Below, one piece after another: positions 55,790 to 64,000 of a DNA stretch of 64,000 nt. The stretch's first letter is position 1; each line of letters begins with the position of its first letter. A program made the translations under genes and the position numbers. The notes under the pieces are model-generated. The model did no database searches and was not told where the DNA came from. It saw only the letters and a list, made by a program, of their open reading frames with translations. This DNA comes from Meandrina meandrites (taxonomy: Eukaryota; Cnidaria; Anthozoa; Scleractinia; Meandrinidae): contig OY855903.1 in NCBI GenBank assembly GCA_963693305.1, positions 24,270,455 to 24,334,454 on the forward strand, given 5' to 3'.

Positions 55790-55879
55790 CAACCTCGTTC
55801 CCAGGCTCTCTCTCCTTTTCTCCTTTTCCTCCCGTGTCGACAAGGGAGGAAAAGGAGAGAGAGCCTGGGAACGAGGTTG
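55790..55879. mobile_element. 90-bp palindromic MITE, 9-base target duplication
   Basis: AAAACGGCT occurs on both sides (55781-55789 and 55880-55888). The element starts CAACCTCGTTCCCAGGCTCT and ends with the exact complement; the arms are about 35-40 bases around GTGTCGAC. It has no coding capacity. Confidence 0.9.
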
Positions 55880-56042
55880 AAAACGGCTTTGTTTTCATTC
55901 CAGAATCATGACCACGTTCGCATACACTGTGCGTTTTTCCGCGATGCCCTCCTTCTTCGTCCTCAGGCGTCGCTCCTTGGTAGTGCGTGGTGAGCTTTAT
56001 GTTATGGGCTTCATAGTGTGTGGTTCGCTTGGCAACTAGGAA

Positions 56043-56547
56043 CTTAGGGTCTCTTCATATGAGCCCGGTAACGGGCTGAATCGGTTGCCGGGACGAATTT
56101 TGTCCTCTCGGAAATTTCAGCCTGGTGACCGGGACGAAATTCAAGAAACAAAACCAAAATGGGTCACTTAAACTTGTATCGCTCGCGACTATCATAGCTT
56201 TGTCGACTCTTGTAACTTTACTAACAAAGCTTATTCGAATACTTTTGAAGTGGAAATGTGCACAAGGAAAGTTTTGCCATTTTGGCCGCCTTGTTGCGAA
56301 AGCAAAGCTAATTTGTCAAAAAAGGCTTCGTTACGGTAACCGACTGAAGTGTTCATATGGGAAAATTTTTTTTATTCATCCCAGTTGCCGAGAGCTCTGT
56401 AGTCGTAGAAACCAAGATTTCGGTAAATGGGCTGGCCCGCCTTCTCATATGAACACGTCGACATTTTTACAGAGGAAGTAGGAATGAGGCGAGATCTCGG
56501 TAATCGGGCTAGCCTGTCAACCGGGCTCATATGAAGAGGCCCTTAAG
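56043..56547. mobile_element. MITE of about 500 bases
   Basis: The left end CTTAGGGTCTCTTCATATGA, then GCCCGGTAACGGGCT, is the near complement of the right end (CCGGGCTCATATGAAGAGGC then CCTTAAG). Words such as TTCATATG and GCCCGG recur inside. Frames within it are not supported as genes. Confidence 0.75.
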
Positions 56548-59104
56548 CACCAGACGTTTTATTTTAAGCGGCGACGGCAACCTGAAGGAAATTTTACTTC
56601 TGATAAACGTTTGCCGCCGACATGTTGAGCTGTCCCGACTCGGTGCCGATGTTACTTTGCCTATTTTGACGTTACCTGCATCTGTAAAACGCGAGTTTAA
56701 CCTTGTAATTATTGTGCTTTTATGTCACTTTGCTTTTACATTTCGCACGTATCCGATGCTTAAGTTATTGCCCTATGGCATTGGAGACTGTATTCCTGTA
56801 TTTCGAGCTTTTGGGATATTTGTTACAGTTCTGTTCAAAGCTTTTTAGATCATACCGTAAAGATGTCTAAAACAGTAAATTAGTACAAATGTGAGCAATG
56901 CAGTGCAAGTGTTGAAAGCATGTTGTTTATCAGGTGATTTGTCCTGTTAGACTGGTACTACCCGCTGCAATTGCCAGCTTATTATAATTCGTAAGCATTT
57001 TTTATCGATTTGTTAGATCTCAGCAGGGCCGTACCGAAAGCATGAGCGTCTAGGGGGAATCAGGGGATATATTTCCCCGGGGAATTTTGAAAAACCGAGT
57101 TGTTGAAGTTCACTTTTTCTGCATTCTGAGAGTCATTTTAACCCTCCCTCGAGATTAAGCGGTCCCTTGCGGCGCGTGAGGGGGTGAGGACGAGGCAGAT
57201 ATAGCTCTATGATACAAAGACCTGAGTAGTCAAATAATCATACCATTTTAATCAATCAATCAATTTATTTATTTACGTCACAAGGCGGGATGAGGTTGCC
57301 CTCCATATCCGGGCCAGAGGCTCATGTAAAAGGCGCATGACAATAATAAGCTTAAAATTAAATACAAAGATAAGACGAAGTTTAACCAAAATGATGGTAT
57401 TGTTTCTGGTTATTTATCCTTGAATTGACTTTGCTGAGAGTCAATTCTACTAGTTACATGTATATTGCTTTAAACCGTCCAGTAAAACCTGAATAGGTAG
57501 TGCTTGTAGCATGCCGTGCAAAAACATAGCTTAAGTGGGTATTAAACGTAAGTTTGACTGGCCACCGTAGTAACATGCGCTGTACGTTATATATAAAGAT
57601 CACTTGCGGCCCATTTTTGGAAGTCATTTGCGGTCCGGGATCATTTGCGGAGCTATACAAATTCTCGCACCCATAGCTGCCATCAGAAAAGAGGTTGGTT
57701 TACAAACATATGTTGCAATGAGTTTAATTTGTTTGAACGCCAAAAAAGTTTTACAGCCATCTCTCACTTTGACCACGAATGTTCGCCCAACAGCGCCTAC
57801 AAGCATTTGGTTGCCAAACACGTCAAGTTTGTTACCTATACTACTAAGTTCTTTTTCTTACGCCATGCAAATGTTTAAGTTTACTTTAGTTGCACCAACA
57901 GTAAGTCATGTGTGGAATATTTGAAGCTTAACTGATGATGACTTGATTACAGTCAACATGCTACCCATTTGTTTTGTTAACTAATACTATTCAGGGCGAA
58001 CACACTTCCCTGATCTGTCATTGCTAAAAACGTATTATATTATACTATACACTTGGCAGAAAATAAAAGCTGGTTTCAAAAGTTGTCAGAAGTTCATAAG
58101 CTCGAAGTCTACGTCTAGTATTTGGGAGCGTGCTATGTCGCGAGTAGGCTATCTTTATAACAAACGTGGACGTGCAATCATGGCGTTTACTTGCAATGAG
58201 ATTGTTGCAAACAAAATTTCGACCTTCGGTCGCGGTCGTAATTGGTTTGTGAGGGCCCTTTACAAAAGTTTTTCATCACGATTCCGAAGGTGTTTGTTGA
58301 TAGCGATGCTTCAAAGGGCAGTCAAGACAAAGGAGCTAATTAACCAGGTCTAACCGGACGGCAAGTGCTTCTCGCTACTGGTTCGCGGAAAAGCCGGTCT
58401 AAAATAGCCTGCTCGCGAAAGACATATCTCAAAGCCCATTACCAGAGATGTAGATTTCTAGCTTACGGACTTCTGAAGTTATATATGTTGTCAATCACAT
58501 CCCATATAGAAGTGGTGGGAAAAAATGTGCTTTTACTGTTACAACACCATTTTGTTGCCAAACGTTCAATAACTGAAGGTTGACCAAATATTAAGATTGG
58601 CGCTAAACTTGGTCCGCCGGATCTAGTCAGTTTCAAAAATCATGAAATCAGCTTCCAAGCAGGGCTTCTGTGGGGATTGATCTGTTGATCAGCCAAATAA
58701 ACAACAAGTGTAAGACTTTTTACAGCCCTTTTCAGTACATAGCGACTATCTTTGACATATTTTGAAACCAAGCCAGCGATGTGCAGTCCTTTGAAAGCTT
58801 ATAGATCGTAAACACAATGGATTTCAGAAAGTAAATTAGGAATGCTATGACTTTGTTCAGGCTTCCGATAGCTCGGGCAGCCGGGGAGGCGAGTCGCGAG
58901 GTTGTATTCTTGTTGTGTTGCGCTGAACGGGAAATGAGTGAAACGCCGCGAGATTTATCAAATCTGAGAGAGGTCAGCGCCAATTCGCATGGCAGTTATA
59001 GCGCTGAGATCATCTTTGCTACCAAAAGTAAGCCACTAAAACGTTAGTTGTGGTTTGATATGCTGTAAGAGAACTTTGTAGTTTATTAAAGATTCACACA
59101 GCTA
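56548..59104. other. Intergenic, no gene seen
   Basis: Includes (AATC)n and (ATTT)n simple repeats at about 57255-57275. Several frames of 60-110 codons overlap on both strands without any motif; none is called. Confidence 0.4.
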
Positions 59105-59125
59105 GTGATAATATTATTAATATTG

Positions 59126-59425
59126 GTTAGTAGTAGTAGTAGCAGTTGTAGTAGCAGTAGCAGTAGCAGTAGCAGTAGCAGTAGCAGTAGCAGTAGCAGT
59201 AGCAGTAGCAGTAGCAGTAGCAGTAGCAGTAGCAGTAGCAGTAGTAGTAGTAGCAGTAGTAGTAGTAGCAGTAGTAGTAGTAGCAGTAGTAGTAGTAGGA
59301 GCGGCAGCGGCAGGGGTAGTGGTAGTGGTAGTGGTAGTGGTAGTGGTAGTGGTAGTGGTAGTGGTAGTGGTAGTGGTAGTGGTAGTGGTAGTGGTAGTGG
59401 TAGTGGTAGTAGTAGTAGTAGTAGT
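59126..59425. repeat. Compound trinucleotide microsatellite, about 300 bp
   Basis: TAG-type trinucleotides in blocks: (AGTAGC)n, then (AGT)n mixed with AGC, then (GGTAGT)n, ending in (AGT)n. It translates as polyserine/glycine on one strand and polyleucine/proline on the other, producing two long but meaningless frames. Placed just beyond the presumed left end of the BEL/Pao element. Confidence 0.95.
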
Positions 59426-59469
59426 ACCATTAGAGTGTTTTTTTAATGCATGGTTATAATAATGTCAAT

Positions 59470-59792
59470 TATGTTTGGGATACTCGCCAATTGATATGTT
59501 CTCATCAGAACGCCGTCAAGAGAATGCCAAAACCCGTTTCTTGTGGCGTTTGGTCTCTTCCAGGTGTTTCAACGAGTCCGATTTAACTATTTTACGAATA
59601 TCGAATTGAAACGAAAATACGAAACGTAATCTACTTAGAACGACTAAGCCACTCTCTTCCCGCGAAAACGAATACTAATGTCTGTTTAAAACTAACACGA
59701 ATGTTTGAATACTAATGAGTTAAAGTCCGTGCGACTGATAACTAATTAGCCCCAATGGGGTTATAAACTATAAACAAACATTCGCCGCAACA
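59470..59792 (-). mobile_element. Probable 3' LTR of the BEL/Pao element
   Basis: Reading on the - strand, the stop of the polyprotein is followed about 30 bases later by a polypurine tract (CGAGGGGGAGAA, 59793-59804), then TGTTGCGGCG, the expected LTR start. The inner end at 59792 is therefore fairly secure; the outer end near 59470 is an estimate because the other LTR lies outside the window. Confidence 0.6.
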
Positions 59793-59837
59793 TTCTCCCC
59801 CTCGAACAGGGCTACAGTTCTGTTCCTTTTCTCTTTC

Positions 59838-62800
59838 TTAAAGTTCCAGTGGGCACAATTTCGTTATGGGTCTCACGTAATCCTTTCCCGCGGACCTGAC
59901 ACGTACAACTCTGACTTGACCATCAGGTCCTGGAAACACTTCTTGAATTCGTCCCAAAGGCCAATGCCCCTTTGGGTTACTGGTATCGACTAAGAGGACA
60001 ACATCTCCAGGTGCAACATTGCGTTTCTGATCAACCCATTTATTGCGAGTGTTCAGCGTTGAAAGGTACTCTTTCATCCATCTTCTCCAACACTTGTTAA
60101 TAAGATCTTGTACGAAACGCCAGCGATTTCTGGGATTGAATGCAATGTCGTCGATGACTCGTGGTGCGAGTTGACCTCCAACTTGGCCATAGAGGAAATG
60201 GTTAGGAGTTAAAACATGTTCGTCGTTTGGATCACTGCTACAATAGGTGAGTGGACGAGAATTCAAAATCCCCTCAACTTCGACAACAGCTGTTAAAAGT
60301 TCTTCATCTGTAACTTTGGTCTCTCCCAGAATTGCGCGCAAGGCTTTCTTTGCAGATTTGATTAGGGCTTCGAATATCCCTCCATGATGGGATCCGCCAG
60401 GGGGGTTAAATCGCCACTGAATTCCGTCATTGGTAGCCTGCTCTTTGATCTTCGTTTGATCCAGATTTGAAACAAGGTCGCGTAATTCTTTGTCGGCTGA
60501 AGTAAAGTTCGTGCCATTGTCACTGATCATTACATCCGGTTTGCCACGCCTTCGGACCATCCTGGAAAATGCGTTCAGGAAACTTGCTGTATCCAACGAA
60601 AAGGCTACCTCCAAATGAACTGCCCGTGAACTCGCACAAGTAAAGAGACACAAATAACGCTTCACGGTCACTTTTCTTGTCAGCTTGACAACGAATGGAC
60701 CAGCAAAATCGACTCCACAATGGGCGAAGCATCGCAACGATGTTCCCAGCCTGACATCTGGTAGGGGTGCCATAATTTGTTCCCCTCTGCGTTTTCTTTG
60801 AAGCTTACAAACCCAGTACTTCTCTGCATTCTTGATTTCCTCTGGTTCCAGGGTTTCTTTCAGGTTAGCGTTTGGCCAGACATTTTTCTCCTGGTTATCA
60901 CTTGACACATTTCTCTGCTCTTTCTTACACTTGGATATAAATCGCAGGACATACGCGGTGGTTCTTAATAATCTGAGCCAGGACGAAAACTTCTCGGCGT
61001 CAAGCAATGGAAGCGATTTCTTGCCTTGAAACGTGAAATTGATTTTCAACAATTCTTGTTTGCCTTCTTCAGTGCAATCAGTCTGACCAGGTCGACTTCC
61101 CGAGGGCCAAAATTCCTCCCCCTCGTGTAAAAAGGCAGGTCCGCGAAACCAACGGCTCTCAGCTGACAAGTCTCTAAGGTCAAGACCCCTCGTTGCGTCA
61201 TCAGCAGGGTTCTCTTCACTTGGCACGTGCCGCCATTGTGTTGGGCGCGATTTCCGTTGAATTTCTGCTACTCGATTAGCAACAAACGATTTCAGTCGTC
61301 TTGAATGACCCCGGATCCAGTAGATCACATCCATGCTGTCCGTCCACACGGTGTGTTGACTTAGCGGTATTTCTAGCTTCTCAGAGACCGTTTCAGCTAG
61401 ACGCACTCCAAGCACTGCCGCCATTAATTCAAGGCGCGGGATGCTCACAGCTTTGATCGGTGCTACTCTTGCTTTGGCTGTTACTAGGGCGGCGGAAATG
61501 TGACCACTCACATATCTGTATCTCGCGTAGCTGACTGCACCATACGCAAGTCTGGAAGCGTCTACGAATGTATGAAGCGATACTTGATCTACTTCCTCGT
61601 CGTGTCGATAGCAACGTGGTATTTTCACCTTTGGAGCTTCGGATAACTGTTCTACCCATTGCCGAGTGGACGCTTTCAAGTCGTCAGGAAACTCTTCATC
61701 CCAGTCAAGGCCTCTTAACCAAGATTCTTGTAATGCCATTTTAGCTCTGATGGTATACGGGGCTAGGAACTGGAGCGGATCAAACAGTGTGGCAATACGA
61801 CTCAACAGTCCTCGTTTCGTGTAGACGGGCAAGTTGATCTCCTTGACAATGAAACTAAACTCATCTTCATTTGCATTCCATTTAACGCCTAATGTTTTGA
61901 CACTCGGTAACTCTGATTCTTCAAACTTTACCCCAGTTGCTCGATCGTTCTCTGTAATCCCTTCTAGCACTTTCATTCGATTGCTACACCATTTTTGAGC
62001 GTGGAAGCCCGCGTCACTCAGGAGTTTAGTTAAGTCCTCACGCACGAGAATAGCATCTGTTTCTGAATCTTCTGAATCCAGAATGTCGTCCATGTACATA
62101 TCTTGAATCATAACCTGAGCTGCTACTGGGTACTTGTCTATGAAGTCTTGGGCGTGGCTGCGAACTACGAACTGCGCGAGGTAAGGGGAGGCTCGGTCTC
62201 CAAATACAAGGCGAACTGCTTCATAGACCTCAACAGGCTTTGTTACATCCAAGTCCCTCCATAACAGTCTGTGATACCTGCGGTCTTTTTCAGCGAGGAC
62301 AATTTGAGAGAACATCTCTTTAATGTCCGCTACTAGGGCAACAGGTTTCTGTCGAAAACGAAGGAGAATCTCCAGAACATCTCTCTGAAGCTTTGGCCCC
62401 GTAAGCATCGCGTCATTCAACGACTTTCCTTTACATTTCGCAGCCGAATCAAATACTATGCGTACTTTTGTTGTCTCTCTGTCCTCTCGGATGACTGGGA
62501 AGTGTGGAAGATACCAGCTTGGACCGTCATTCGCAACTTCACTCTCTAGCTTTCGGACATAGCCCTTGTCCACGTTCGCGTTCATTGCTTCCTTGTAACG
62601 CTGTGCAACCTCCGGCTTTTTGAGTAAACTCTTCTCAAGCGAGTACAGACGTTTCTCTGCCTCTTCTCTGTTATCAGGTAGAGAGGGTAATTCTTCCTTC
62701 CACGGAATTGCGACCTCGTAACGACCTCCGATCCATCGCCTTGACTTTTCCGCCTTTGTCATTGCTGAGATTTCTTCCTGACTTAATTGGTTAACGTCCG

Positions 62801-64000
62801 AATTTCGAACTCCGAGAGAGTCAATCTCCCACATTTCTCGCAATTGTTCATCAAGGCGTGTCTCGCGTAAGGTTTGCGTTCGGAAGGTTCTGGCGAAAGC
62901 AATTCTCTTAGCTGAAGGCAGGGCGGGTAAACGTCCAACACAGGTCCACCCTAAGGGCGTTTTCCTTGCCACTGGTGCTCCAATTGGCCCATAGCACTCT
63001 GACAAGGCTAAGGACAGTTCGGGATGGTCTGACCCAATGAGAATGTCAATCGTGTTCCTGCCAGGGGCTTTAGGGAATGTAATGTTCTTAAGATGATCCC
63101 ATTTGATCTTGTGTTGGTTCCAGTCTGGAATCGACAGGCCTTGACACATTTCTTGCAATGTCCACGCTTCAATGTTAGACTGGGTCTTGCCATCGAGGCT
63201 CTTTATTGTCAGCGTCACTTTCTTGCTTTTGAGAGGAACACAACTGTCAGTGAGAGTCGATAGTCTTAGGCTCCTTTCGTTAGCGACAAGGCCAAGGGCT
63301 GTAATGATGTCCTCTCGAACATAGGTCGAATCCGATCCGTCGTCTAAGAAGGCGTTGACTTTGATGGCTTGCCCGTCTAAGCCTTCAAGCCAAACTGGTA
63401 CCGTTCGCAACACAACATCTCCTGCCGAGTGAAATTCAGACTCACCGAAAGCACTTCGTGTTCCCACTGCAGCATCCACACGTTCAGGCGGATTAGGCGG
63501 ATTAGGACGCTGTTCAAAGTGCAGATGGAAGTGGTGGGTGCCTTTACAGTCATTAATACCACAACGATTGTTCTCCAGACAGTTCTTTCCTTGATGACCC
63601 GAACTCAAGCAACGATAACAAAGATCATTCTCTTTGGCTACTTCCCATCTATCTTTCACGGATGTTTCGCCCCACTTCTTGCACGATGTAATTTTGTGAG
63701 GACCATGACAGAGAGCACACTTGGGAGAGGGCTTGGTTGTAGTATTGTGGGCAGCTCCCTTCTTAGTTTTCTTCGACTCGACGCTATCTTCCTTCTTTTT
63801 CTTTGTTCTTTCTTTAACTTCTTCGACGTCCATGCGGTAAACAACTTGTTTCTGCAACCATTTCGAAAACGTGGTCAGTCCATCCTTTCTCGTTTTTCGG
63901 TGTAACCACTCTTGGTAAGAAACAAGAAGGGACTCTGGTATCTTTTGTTGTACTGATATGTAAAGCGCAGACACTCCAGTAAGCTCCTGATGCTGGTCAT
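59838..64000 (-). CDS. BEL/Pao retrotransposon polyprotein, partial, runs off the window
   Basis: One open frame from at least 63974 to 59838 (about 1378 residues in the window; gag probably begins beyond the right edge). In order: zinc knuckles (CALCHGPHKITSC, CYRCLSSGHQGKNC, about 86-131), aspartic protease (NAFLDDGSDSTYV, about 207-219), reverse transcriptase with YMDD (about 626), RNase H (TFVDASRLAYGAVSY, about 795-810), integrase core (CGVDFAGP near 1090, ISDNGTNF further on, GGIFEALIKSAKKAL) and a BEL-type C-terminal domain (WRFVQDLINKCWRRWMKEYL, GDVVLLVD, KLCPLEL). Between AEKYWV and CKLQRKRRGEQ (about 60812, residue 1053) the integrase zinc-binding HHCC region and its linker, usually more than 100 residues, are absent without breaking the frame. 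The element is therefore probably integrase-defective despite its open frame. Confidence 0.9.
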   Translation of the reverse strand, partial: DQHQELTGVSALYISVQQKIPESLLVSYQEWLHRKTRKDGLTTFSKWLQKQVVYRMDVEEVKERTKKKKEDSVESKKTKKGAAHNTTTKPSPKCALCHGPHKITSCKKWGETSVKDRWEVAKENDLCYRCLSSGHQGKNCLENNRCGINDCKGTHHFHLHFEQRPNPPNPPERVDAAVGTRSAFGESEFHSAGDVVLRTVPVWLEGLDGQAIKVNAFLDDGSDSTYVREDIITALGLVANERSLRLSTLTDSCVPLKSKKVTLTIKSLDGKTQSNIEAWTLQEMCQGLSIPDWNQHKIKWDHLKNITFPKAPGRNTIDILIGSDHPELSLALSECYGPIGAPVARKTPLGWTCVGRLPALPSAKRIAFARTFRTQTLRETRLDEQLREMWEIDSLGVRNSDVNQLSQEEISAMTKAEKSRRWIGGRYEVAIPWKEELPSLPDNREEAEKRLYSLEKSLLKKPEVAQRYKEAMNANVDKGYVRKLESEVANDGPSWYLPHFPVIREDRETTKVRIVFDSAAKCKGKSLNDAMLTGPKLQRDVLEILLRFRQKPVALVADIKEMFSQIVLAEKDRRYHRLLWRDLDVTKPVEVYEAVRLVFGDRASPYLAQFVVRSHAQDFIDKYPVAAQVMIQDMYMDDILDSEDSETDAILVREDLTKLLSDAGFHAQKWCSNRMKVLEGITENDRATGVKFEESELPSVKTLGVKWNANEDEFSFIVKEINLPVYTKRGLLSRIATLFDPLQFLAPYTIRAKMALQESWLRGLDWDEEFPDDLKASTRQWVEQLSEAPKVKIPRCYRHDEEVDQVSLHTFVDASRLAYGAVSYARYRYVSGHISAALVTAKARVAPIKAVSIPRLELMAAVLGVRLAETVSEKLEIPLSQHTVWTDSMDVIYWIRGHSRRLKSFVANRVAEIQRKSRPTQWRHVPSEENPADDATRGLDLRDLSAESRWFRGPAFLHEGEEFWPSGSRPGQTDCTEEGKQELLKINFTFQGKKSLPLLDAEKFSSWLRLLRTTAYVLRFISKCKKEQRNVSSDNQEKNVWPNANLKETLEPEEIKNAEKYWVCKLQRKRRGEQIMAPLPDVRLGTSLRCFAHCGVDFAGPFVVKLTRKVTVKRYLCLFTCASSRAVHLEVAFSLDTASFLNAFSRMVRRRGKPDVMISDNGTNFTSADKELRDLVSNLDQTKIKEQATNDGIQWRFNPPGGSHHGGIFEALIKSAKKALRAILGETKVTDEELLTAVVEVEGILNSRPLTYCSSDPNDEHVLTPNHFLYGQVGGQLAPRVIDDIAFNPRNRWRFVQDLINKCWRRWMKEYLSTLNTRNKWVDQKRNVAPGDVVLLVDTSNPKGHWPLGRIQEVFPGPDGQVRVVRVRSAGKDYVRPITKLCPLEL

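Noticed and set aside
56125..58983. Several 60-118 codon frames
   Set aside because: Partly inside a MITE, partly overlapping on both strands. No motif, no promoter, no relative.
59086..59446. Polyserine/glycine and polyleucine frames of more than 110 codons
   Set aside because: They are translations of a trinucleotide microsatellite in two directions.

Overview
This looks like a piece of an invertebrate nuclear genome, most likely an anthozoan cnidarian such as a coral. The evidence is AT-rich and gene-poor DNA, intron-containing and intronless genes side by side, a TRAF-type immune adaptor gene, and a dense mixed load of BEL/Pao, LINE, Penelope-like, tRNA-SINE and MITE sequence. The lineage is an inference; no marker gene fixes it. 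Many open reading frames here are chance or repeat-derived, so only those with independent support are listed.

The main content of the first 41 kb is a cluster of short, apparently single-exon genes that I do not recognise from any named family. I call them FPDFF-box genes (my label) after their shared core [FL]-P-[DE]-F-[FLR]. I find ten copies plus one relic. Copies A-D (2.35-9.2 kb, + strand) are close relatives made by tandem duplication; each carries a different lesion. Copies E (16.0 kb, +), F (20.1 kb, -), G (25.9 kb, -), H (29.8 kb, -), I (32.4 kb, -) and J (40.5 kb, +) are very divergent but have intact frames. Most end in a tryptophan/aromatic/glycine tail (SWMMYFG, SWLQFFG, NWMQFFG, DWYKSEFG, EWVRKEYG); H and I instead carry PT-x-E-x-IFSG. 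Several also have an N-terminal acidic box of the type RHLSTIVEGREENEE. Most have a TATA-like box close upstream and the first ATG after it opens the frame, which suggests small inducible genes. A relic, K, lies at 54.9 kb.

A second real gene lies on the - strand at 44.26-51.97 kb: six exons with matching splice sites and phases encode a TRAF-like protein (RING, TRAF-type zinc fingers, coiled coil). Its last visible exon ends in a splice donor, and no MATH domain can be seen downstream in the window. Its large fourth intron is filled with LINE and inverted-repeat elements.

Mobile DNA: a 5'-truncated LINE at 21.8-23.2 kb inside a terminal-inverted-repeat element and partly duplicated; a truncated Penelope-like element with a GIY-YIG domain between long inverted arms (23.7-24.5 kb); a LINE 3' relic (46.8-47.3 kb); tRNA-derived SINEs (53.4 and 42.5 kb); about fifteen MITE-like inverted-repeat elements, several bounded by clear target-site duplications; and a BEL/Pao element entering from the right edge (59.5-64.0 kb, - strand), whose polyprotein frame is open but seems to lack the integrase zinc-binding region. 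The stretches between these features hold no gene that I can support.
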